Below are positions 58,298 to 64,000 of a stretch of DNA of 64,000 nt, one piece after another. Position 1 is the first letter of the stretch; each line of letters starts with the position of its first letter. The DNA is from Nitricoxidireducens sp046726235 (GTDB lineage: Bacteria; Pseudomonadota; Gammaproteobacteria; Burkholderiales; Rhodocyclaceae), in assembly GCA_046726235.1 (NCBI GenBank), contig JBKPAD010000001.1, positions 434,001 through 498,000 on the forward strand. Direction: 5' to 3'. The translations under genes were made by a program, and so were the position numbers. Below the pieces are notes generated by a model. That model did not search any database. It was given only the letters and a program-made list of their open reading frames with translations, and had not been told where the DNA came from.

Positions 58298-58887
58298 GCG
58301 AGAACCACGACGCCAAGATGCAGCGCAAGAAGGCGGTCATCGACCGCAAGATCGCCGCCGCCAGCGAAGAGCGCGGCGTGCTCGTCGTGCACACCGGCAC
58401 CGGCAAGGGCAAGTCCTCGGCCGCCTTCGGCCTCGTCGCGCGCGCGCTCGGCCATGGCATGAAAGTGGCGGTGATCCAGTTCGTCAAGAGCCGCTCCGAC
58501 ACCGGCGAGGAAGGCTTCTACCGCCGCTTCCCGAACCAGGTGCGCTGGCACGTGATGGGCGAGGGCTTTACCTGGGAGACGCAGAACGACGCGCGCGACG
58601 CCGCCGCGGCGCGCGCTGCCTGGGAGCAGGCGCTGCAATACCTCGCCGATCCCGGCGTGCACATGGTCGTGCTCGACGAGATCACCTACGCCTTCAAATA
58701 CGGCTGGCTGGCGCTCGAGAACGCGCTCGCGGCCTTCGCGTCGCGCCCCGCGCACCAGCACGTCGTCATCACCGGCCGCGCCGCGCCCAAGCCGCTGCTC
58801 GAGGCGGCCGACACCGTCAGCGACGTACACATGGTCAAGCACGCGTTCGCCGCCGGCGTGAAGGCGATGCCGGGCGTGGAGTTCTGA
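58294..58887 (+). CDS. btuR: Cob(I)yrinic acid a,c-diamide adenosyltransferase (CobO/BtuR family)
   Basis: Attaches the 5'-deoxyadenosyl group to cobalt of corrinoids, making the coenzyme needed by the mutase at 33.7 kb. The 197-residue protein has P-loop HTGTGKGKSSAAFG at 33-46, QFVKSRSDTGEEGFY, and VVLDEITYAFKYGW with the Walker B region. It overlaps both neighbours by 4 bases or fewer. Confidence 0.95.
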   Translation: MSENHDAKMQRKKAVIDRKIAAASEERGVLVVHTGTGKGKSSAAFGLVARALGHGMKVAVIQFVKSRSDTGEEGFYRRFPNQVRWHVMGEGFTWETQNDARDAAAARAAWEQALQYLADPGVHMVVLDEITYAFKYGWLALENALAAFASRPAHQHVVITGRAAPKPLLEAADTVSDVHMVKHAFAAGVKAMPGVEF

Positions 58888-60281
58888 TGGTGCGCCGCGC
58901 CGCCGGGCCGCCCCAAGGCGCGGCCAGCAATGAACCGGAGCGGGCGCAGCCCGCGAACACCCGTCACCCCCTTCCGCGGGAAGGGGGGCGGGGGGATGGC
59001 CGCTCATCAGCGCCGGCGCTGCTGATCGCCGCGCCCGCCTCCGGCCAGGGCAAGACCTCGGTCACGGCGGCGCTCGCGCGCCTGCATGCGCGCCAGGGCC
59101 GCCGCGTGCGCGTGCTCAAGTGCGGCCCCGACTTCCTCGACCCGATGATCCACGAAGCGGCGAGCGGGGCGCCCTGCTACAACCTCGACCTCGGCATGTG
59201 CGGCGAGACTGACTGCGCGCGCCGCCTCGCCGACGCCGCGCGCGACGCCGACCTGGTGCTGGTCGAAGGCGTCATGGGCCTGTTCGACGGCAATCCCTCC
59301 GCCGCCGACATCGCCGAGCGTTTCGGCATCCCGGTGATGGCCGTCATCGACGCCGCCGCGATGGCGCAGACCTTCGCCGCCGTCGCCCACGGCCTCGCCA
59401 CCTTCCGGCCCGGCCTGCCGTTCTCCGGCGTGCTCGCCAACCGCGTCGGCAGCGCCGGCCACGCCGAACTGCTGCGCGCGGCGCTGCCCACCCACATGCG
59501 CTGGTACGGCGCGCTGGCGCGCGACGCCGACGCCGCGCTGCCCGAGCGCCACCTCGGCCTGCTGCAGGCCGGCGAGATCGTCGACCTCACCGCGCGCCTC
59601 GACCGCATGGCCGACCGCCTCGCCGAAACCCGCGCGGGTGAACTGCCGCCGCCCGTCGATTTCGGCGAACCGCCTCCCGCCGAAGTCCCGCCGCTGCTCG
59701 CCGGCAAGCGCATCGCCATCGCGCGCGACGCCGCCTTCGGCTTCATCTATCCGGCCAACCTCGACACGCTGCGCGAGCTCGGCGCCACGCTCGAATTCTT
59801 CTCTCCGCTCGCCGGCGATCCGCTGCCCGCCTGCGACGCCGTCTGGATTCCCGGCGGCTACCCCGAACTGCATGCCGACGCGCTCGCCGCGCATCGCGGC
59901 TTGTGGGATGCGCTCGCCGCCCACGTCGCGGCCGGAAAGCCGCTGCTCGCCGAATGCGGCGGCATGATGGCGCTCTTCGAGACGCTCGTCGACAAGGAAG
60001 GCCGCAGCCACGCGATGGCCGGCCTGCTGCCCGGCGGCGTCGTCATGCAGCCGCGCTTGACGGCACTCGGCCTACAGGTCGTCGCGCTGCCCGAAGGCGA
60101 ACTGCGCGGCCACACCTTTCACTACTCGCGCAGCGAAACCGCGCTGGCGCCGCTGGCTCGAGCGACGACGCCCGACGGCCGCGAGGGCGAGGCTATTTAT
60201 CGCGAGGCCCGCCTCACGGCCTCCTATGTGCATTTTTATTTCCCGTCGAATCCACAGGCGGCGGCACGGCTCTTCCTGTAG
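58887..60281 (+). CDS. cobB: Cobyrinic acid a,c-diamide synthase with repeat-encoded N-terminal extension
   Basis: ATP-dependent amidation of corrin side chains a and c using glutamine (CobB/CbiA). The 464 residues comprise an N-terminal P-loop domain starting at SAPALLIAAPASGQGKTS and a C-terminal class I glutaminase-like domain with the Cys in LLAECGGMMALFE and HTFHYSRSE. Residues 1-38 are encoded by intergenic repeat R3 and are not part of the family. No in-frame ATG, GTG or TTG exists between the repeat and the core, so the ATG overlapping the btuR stop is the only reasonable start. Confidence 0.92.
   Translation: MVRRAAGPPQGAASNEPERAQPANTRHPLPREGGRGDGRSSAPALLIAAPASGQGKTSVTAALARLHARQGRRVRVLKCGPDFLDPMIHEAASGAPCYNLDLGMCGETDCARRLADAARDADLVLVEGVMGLFDGNPSAADIAERFGIPVMAVIDAAAMAQTFAAVAHGLATFRPGLPFSGVLANRVGSAGHAELLRAALPTHMRWYGALARDADAALPERHLGLLQAGEIVDLTARLDRMADRLAETRAGELPPPVDFGEPPPAEVPPLLAGKRIAIARDAAFGFIYPANLDTLRELGATLEFFSPLAGDPLPACDAVWIPGGYPELHADALAAHRGLWDALAAHVAAGKPLLAECGGMMALFETLVDKEGRSHAMAGLLPGGVVMQPRLTALGLQVVALPEGELRGHTFHYSRSETALAPLARATTPDGREGEAIYREARLTASYVHFYFPSNPQAAARLFL
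58900..58999. repeat. Repeat copy R3, translated inside the 5' end of cobB
   Basis: Reverse complement of this segment ends with CCTTGGGGCGGCCCGGCGG, differing by one base from copy R1 in that block. The copy includes the GGAGCGGGCGCAGCCCG module and the C/G hairpin. It lies between btuR and the conserved part of cobB and keeps the reading frame open. Confidence 0.8.
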
Positions 60282-60299
60282 CCCGCGCGGCTGGCGCAC

Positions 60300-60455
60300 A
60301 ATGGTCTCGTGGGTGCCTGCGGGTCGCCCACGGCGACGCAGGTGTGAAGGTGCGCAGCACTCGCCAGCGTACGGTCGGAAACATCGCCCGACCCGGTGCC
60401 GCGCACATAGCAGCCGGAGTAACGCCCGGCCGCCCGCGATGAACCGCTGAACGAG
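60300..60455 (+). promoter_or_regulatory. Possible divergent cobalamin riboswitch before bluB
   Basis: The 180-base gap between cobB and bluB has elements in the order of a cobalamin riboswitch but degenerate: GGTGCC near 60312, a CCTGCG...CGCAGG stem, GTGTGAAGG, a B12-box-like CACTCGCCAGCGTACGGTCGG, and AGCCGGAGTAACGCCCGGCC. The match is much weaker than at 53607, so it may be a variant, a decayed copy or chance. Confidence 0.35.
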
Positions 60456-60461
60456 GTATCG

Positions 60462-61133
60462 ATGACCGAACACCGCTATTCCGACGCCGAGATCGCCGCC
60501 GTCGAGCGCGCGATCCGCGAGCGCCGCGACATCCGCCACTTCGTGCCGGGCGAGTTGCCCGAAGGCCTGCTCGAACGCCTCGTCGAGGCCGCGCATCTCG
60601 CGCCCTCGGTCGGCTACCTGCAGCCGACGCGCTTCGTGCGCGTCGCCGAGCCGGCACGGCGCGAGGCGCTGTGGCGCGTCGTCGAGGAGGAGCGCAAGCG
60701 CACCGGCGACGCGCTGCCGTCGCGCAACGCCGAGTTCATGACGCTCAAGATCGAAGGCATCCGCGAGGCCGCCGAGGTGCTGGTGGTGGCGCTGATGCCC
60801 GAGCGCGAGGACCGCATCTTCGGCCGCCGCACGCTGCCGGAGATGGACGTCGCCTCGGTCGCCTGTGCGATCCAGAACATGTGGCTGCTGGCGCGCGCCG
60901 AGGGCATCGGGCTGGGCTGGGTGTCGTTCTTCGATCCGGAAGCCGTCGCGCATCTGCTCGGAATGCCCGAGGGCGCGCGGCCGCTGGCGATCCTCTGCAT
61001 CGGCCCGGCGGTGGAGTTTCCGGCGCAGCCGCTGCTCGAGACGGCGGGCTGGGGCAAGCGCCTGCCGCTCGATCAGGTGCTGTTCGAGGAGCGCTGGCCG
61101 GAAGGTAGCGGCGCGACGCCGAAGGCCTACTGA
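60462..61133 (+). CDS. bluB: 5,6-dimethylbenzimidazole synthase
   Basis: An oxygen-dependent flavin-destructase that cleaves FMNH2 to give the lower ligand of B12. The 223-residue nitroreductase-fold protein shows the BluB signature HLAPSVGYLQPTRFVRV, the RDIRHFVPG start and GLGWVSFFDPE. The neighbours (cobB, btuF, cobC) confirm the pathway. It is convergent with btuF, overlapping by 7 bases. Confidence 0.93.
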   Translation: MTEHRYSDAEIAAVERAIRERRDIRHFVPGELPEGLLERLVEAAHLAPSVGYLQPTRFVRVAEPARREALWRVVEEERKRTGDALPSRNAEFMTLKIEGIREAAEVLVVALMPEREDRIFGRRTLPEMDVASVACAIQNMWLLARAEGIGLGWVSFFDPEAVAHLLGMPEGARPLAILCIGPAVEFPAQPLLETAGWGKRLPLDQVLFEERWPEGSGATPKAY

Positions 61134-62017
61134 CGGCCGAGCTTGGCGCGCGCGGTTTCGAGGAAGCCGCAGAGGCGCTCGGCGCCGTCGAGCACGCGCG
61201 GCGTGTGGCGCTGGATCAGGTCCGGCGGAATGAAGTAGAGGTTGTCGCGCGCGACGGCGCCGAGCGCCGGCCAGCGCCGCCAGTCGTCCACCCACTCGGG
61301 GCGCGCCTCGCCCATGCCGCTGGCGACGATCACTTCCGGGTTGGCGGCGAGCACCGCTTCGACGCTGACGGTCGGCGCCAGCACCGGCAGTTCGGCGAAC
61401 ACGTTCTCGCCGCCGCACAGTGAGATGGCGTCGCTGATGATCTGCTTGCCGTTGATGGTCATCAGCGGCTGCTTCCAGATCTGGTAGAAGACGCGGATTT
61501 TCGGCCGGCCGGAATAGCGCGTCGTGTATTGCGCGTGGCGTTCGCGGAAGCGCGCCGCGGCGGCGTCGGCGACGGCCGCGGTGCCGGCCAGCCGCCCGAG
61601 CTGCTCGATGCTGTGCGCGACGTCGAGCATGCGGTTCGGCTGGTTGACGTACACCGGCAGGCCGAGCGCGCGCAGCTTGGTCAGCGAGGCGGCAGCGTTG
61701 CCGCTTTCCCAGCCGACGACGAGGTCGGGCTTGAGCGCGAGCACTGCTTCGAGATCGACGCGCGAATAGCCGCCGACGCGCGGCAGCGCCTTGGCCGCCG
61801 GCGGATAGTCGCTGTACTCGACGGTGCCGACGATGCGCTCGCCGGCGCCGGCGGCGTAAAGCATCTCGGTGACGTGCGGCGCCAGGCTGACGATGCGCTG
61901 CGCCGGTTTGGCGAGGCGCAACTCGGCGCCGGTGTCGTCGCGCACGGCGATTTCGGCGTGGGCGCCGACGGCGAGCAGGGCGAGGAAGAGGGCAGGCAGG
62001 TGTCTCAACATCGTCAT
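61127..62017 (-). CDS. btuF: Cobalamin ABC transporter substrate-binding protein BtuF
   Basis: A 296-residue exported binding protein with a signal peptide (ending AHAE) and the BtuF fold: QRIVSLAPHVTEMLYAAGAG, VEYSDYPPAAKALPRVGGY, KPDLVVGWESG and ISLCGGENVFAELPVLAP. These closely follow E. coli BtuF. It is transcribed opposite to the btu operon and starts 24 bases from the divergent PDC-sensor gene. It would deliver corrinoid to BtuCD. Confidence 0.92.
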   Translation of the reverse strand: MTMLRHLPALFLALLAVGAHAEIAVRDDTGAELRLAKPAQRIVSLAPHVTEMLYAAGAGERIVGTVEYSDYPPAAKALPRVGGYSRVDLEAVLALKPDLVVGWESGNAAASLTKLRALGLPVYVNQPNRMLDVAHSIEQLGRLAGTAAVADAAAARFRERHAQYTTRYSGRPKIRVFYQIWKQPLMTINGKQIISDAISLCGGENVFAELPVLAPTVSVEAVLAANPEVIVASGMGEARPEWVDDWRRWPALGAVARDNLYFIPPDLIQRHTPRVLDGAERLCGFLETARAKLGRQ

Positions 62018-62041
62018 GGCTTTCGTTTAGAGTCGCGCATC

Positions 62042-63001
62042 ATGCCAGAACAACAGTCATCGCTTCAGGAATGCGTCGCGCGCCAGCGCGGCGAGCTCAA
62101 ACAGATGCTCGAAGCGCCGCTGCGCGCCGCGGCGCAGGCCTGCGCCGGCGTGTGGGGCGATCGCGCGCAGCTCGACGCGGCGCTCGCGGCGGCCTTTCCG
62201 TGGCTGCCCTACTGCCGCTACATCTACGCGCTCGACACCCGCGGCATCCAGATCTCCGACAACGTCGGCGGCGAGGGCTGCGTCGTCGGCGACTTCGGCC
62301 GCGACCGTTCGCACCGGCCCTACATGCGCGAGTCGCTGCCGTCCTCGGGCTTCCTGCTGTCGCGCTCCTACATCGGCCTGCGCGAGCGGCGCCCGGCGAT
62401 CACCGCGATCCAGCTGGTGCGCGACGACGCCGGCCGCGCGCTCGGCTTCGTCGGTGCCGACTTCTACCTCAACGACCTGCCGCTGACACGCGGCTTCGCC
62501 GAGCGGCGCCAGTGGAAGCAGATGCGCGGCGACCCGTCGATCCGCAGCGGCGTCTTCCACCAGGCGCGCACGGAAAGCGAGATGGACGGCAGCATCGACA
62601 CCGTGCTCGGCGTCGTCGACGAACTGATGACCGACCACGGCATGCACCACATCATGCTGCACTTCTCGAGCAGCCGCGCCGTCTATTGGACCGTCGACGA
62701 TCCGTTCCGCTACCACCTGCTCGACATCAAGGCGCTGACCAATCCCGACATCTGCCTCGCCTTCCGCCGCCAGCCGTATCCGGACGGCGCGCTGGTGCCG
62801 AAGCAGCGCATCCGCGCCATCCTCGACGGCATGCGCAACCTGCGTTTCGTCGACGAGACTTTCTACCTGCGCACCGGCACGCTCAACGTCTTCAACGGCA
62901 TCGTCGGCCTCACGTTCTCCTGCGACGGCTCGCACTACATGCCGTGGGACGAGTTCCTGAAGATGGACGTCGCCTTCTGGCTGGGGACGGCTAGCGCCTG
63001 A
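62042..63001 (+). CDS. Cytoplasmic PDC/Cache-type sensor domain protein
   Basis: A 319-residue protein without a signal peptide or transmembrane helix. The N-terminal part has a PDC (double PAS-like Cache) sensor pattern: YIYALDTRGIQISDN, DRSHRPYMRES, FLLSRSYIGLRERRPAITAIQLV and GFVGADFYLNDLPL. The remainder (about 180-319) has no output domain that I recognise. Such stand-alone PDC proteins are found in proteobacteria with unknown partners. It is divergent from btuF and overlaps the 3' end of cobC by 11 bases. Confidence 0.75.
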   Translation: MPEQQSSLQECVARQRGELKQMLEAPLRAAAQACAGVWGDRAQLDAALAAAFPWLPYCRYIYALDTRGIQISDNVGGEGCVVGDFGRDRSHRPYMRESLPSSGFLLSRSYIGLRERRPAITAIQLVRDDAGRALGFVGADFYLNDLPLTRGFAERRQWKQMRGDPSIRSGVFHQARTESEMDGSIDTVLGVVDELMTDHGMHHIMLHFSSSRAVYWTVDDPFRYHLLDIKALTNPDICLAFRRQPYPDGALVPKQRIRAILDGMRNLRFVDETFYLRTGTLNVFNGIVGLTFSCDGSHYMPWDEFLKMDVAFWLGTASA

Positions 63002-63974
63002 TCGCCGCGGCGAGCCGCGCCCACTCGGGCTCATTGCCCGGCAGGCCGAAGCGCAGCGCCGCCGGATCGTCGAAGCGGCGCACGAGGATGCCTTGGCGCG
63101 CCAGCGCCTCGAACACTTCTGCGGCACGCGGCGTCGTCACGTAGCGGAACAGCGCCGTCCCCGTCGATTCGTCGAAGCCGGCTTCGCGCAATAGGTCGGC
63201 GAGGCGTGCGGAGGCCGCGATCAGCCGCGCGTGCTGCTGCGCCTGCCAGGCCGTGTCGGCCCAGGCGGCTCGGGCGACGAGGCGCGCGGGGTGCGAAACC
63301 GCCCACGGGCCGACCGCTTCGCGCAGGCGGTCGAGAATCTGCGGCGCGGCGATGACGCAGCCGACGCGCACGCCGGCGAGACCGTAGAACTTGCCCAGCG
63401 AGCGCAGCACGATCAGGTTCGGCGCCGCGTCGGTGCCGGCGATGCCGGCCAGCGAGTCGGCCGGCTCGGCGTCGGCGAAGGCCTCGTCGACGACCAGCCA
63501 GCCGCCGCGCGCGGCGAGCGTATGCGCCGCCGCCAGCAGTCGATCGCGATCGAAGCGGGTGCCGTCGGGATTGTTCGGATTGACGAGCACCAGCGCGTCG
63601 GCCGTCGCGGCGGCGGCTTCGAGTTCGCGCGCAGTGAACGGCGCGAGGCGATGGTCGGCGGCCTGCCAGGCGGCCGCGTGTTCGCCGTAGCTGGGCGCCA
63701 GCACGGCTGCGGTGCCGGCCGGCCGCAGCCGCGGCAGCGCCATGATCGCCGCCTGCGAGCCGGGCACGACGAGCAGCGACGACGCGCCGTAGCAGGCGCG
63801 CGCCGCATCGTCGAGGCCGTCGTCGTCTTCCGGCAGGCGCTGCCAGCAGTCGTGCGGCAGCGCCGGGATCGGATAGGCATCGGGCGCGATGCCCGTCGAC
63901 AGGTCGAGCCAGTCGGCGAGCGGGATGTTCCATTGCCGCGCCGCCGCGCGCAGGCGTCCGCCGTGCTCAAGCAA
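62991..63974 (-). CDS. cobC: Threonine-phosphate decarboxylase / CobC (CobD)-type aminotransferase
   Basis: A PLP enzyme of the histidinol-phosphate aminotransferase fold that makes aminopropanol phosphate for the B12 nucleotide loop. The 327-residue protein starts MLEHGGRLRAAARQW and has DLSTGIAPDAYP, LVNPNNPDGT and the PLP lysine in RSLGKFYGLAGVRVG. The only usable start is a TTG at 63974 that overlaps the stop of the preceding gene, implying coupling. It is named cobC in Pseudomonas-type and cobD in Salmonella-type nomenclature. Confidence 0.9.
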   Translation of the reverse strand: MLEHGGRLRAAARQWNIPLADWLDLSTGIAPDAYPIPALPHDCWQRLPEDDDGLDDAARACYGASSLLVVPGSQAAIMALPRLRPAGTAAVLAPSYGEHAAAWQAADHRLAPFTARELEAAAATADALVLVNPNNPDGTRFDRDRLLAAAHTLAARGGWLVVDEAFADAEPADSLAGIAGTDAAPNLIVLRSLGKFYGLAGVRVGCVIAAPQILDRLREAVGPWAVSHPARLVARAAWADTAWQAQQHARLIAASARLADLLREAGFDESTGTALFRYVTTPRAAEVFEALARQGILVRRFDDPAALRFGLPGNEPEWARLAAAIRR

Positions 63975-64000
63975 GGATGAATCCTCCGATCACGAAGACG
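63967..64000 (-). CDS. 3' end of an upstream membrane protein gene, possibly cbiB (cobD), cut by the window edge
   Basis: Only ten hydrophobic residues (VFVIGGFILA) and a stop are visible, overlapping the cobC TTG start. Adenosylcobinamide-phosphate synthase commonly precedes cobC and ends in a membrane helix, so that is the best guess from context. Confidence 0.35.
   Translation of the reverse strand, partial: VFVIGGFILA

Overview
The window is GC-rich, gene-dense DNA from a betaproteobacterium, most likely of the Rhodocyclales group. This is inferred from pyruvate:ferredoxin oxidoreductase next to an Rnf operon, the pilU-pilT / yggS / proC-yggT-DUF167 neighbourhood, zapA followed by a 6S RNA, sulfide oxidation genes and methylmalonyl-CoA metabolism. 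The taxonomic call rests on gene content only. No nif structural genes, rRNA, tRNA or CRISPR arrays were seen.

Layout. (1) 1-9461: the 3' part of a very long nifJ-type pyruvate:ferredoxin oxidoreductase, then rnfC-D-G-E-A and a 64-residue Cys-rich membrane protein, with no rnfB. (2) 9527-13204: a lipoprotein amidase, pilU, pilT and yggS. (3) 13201-18618: a sigma-54 activator divergent from a nine-heme cytochrome c/cytochrome b fusion (CbcL-like), a diheme cytochrome c and an FccB-like flavoprotein. This block sits between yggS and proC, which are often neighbours. (4) 18695-20381: proC, yggT and a DUF167 gene, then a 300 bp palindrome-rich gap. (5) 20687-28237: nitroreductase, CoA-transferase family racemase, GMC oxidoreductase, secreted beta-helix protein, NlpC/P60 lipoprotein and gabD. 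(6) 28257-29105: an ORF6N-domain gene enclosed by inverted repeats of about 80-90 bp. (7) 29121-36662: pccA, pccB, meaB, methylmalonyl-CoA mutase and a divergent GntR regulator. (8) 36764-40713: a small protein with sulfide:quinone oxidoreductase, and two exported DsrE-like proteins around an enoyl-CoA hydratase. (9) 40823-46371: a FeoB-like transporter, malonyl-CoA decarboxylase, a CZB protein, DUF3301, a TSUP permease and an EVE protein. (10) 46375-52546: a type I restriction locus with fused HsdM-HsdS, an HTH-nucleotidyltransferase/HEPN-like pair and HsdR. (11) 52712-53476: a 6S RNA, zapA and a zapB-like gene. (12) 53607-64000: a cobalamin riboswitch heading btuB-C-D-F-btuR-cobB, then bluB, a second btuF, a PDC-sensor protein and cobC/cobD.

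How the parts work together. PFOR and Rnf link pyruvate oxidation, ferredoxin and NAD(H) to the ion gradient. The CbcL-like/FccB-like locus and SQR feed or drain electrons between the quinone pool, periplasmic cytochromes and sulfur compounds. The methylmalonyl-CoA mutase module needs adenosylcobalamin, and the riboswitch operon imports corrinoid, adenosylates it and takes part in remodelling.

Three intergenic repeats of one family (7270-7360, 40721-40820, 58900-58999) lie between co-directional genes. One of them is translated as the N-terminus of CobB. The strongest candidates for something new are the RnfB-less Rnf operon with an extended PFOR, the sigma-54 controlled CbcL-like locus, and the ORF6N element with its inverted repeats.
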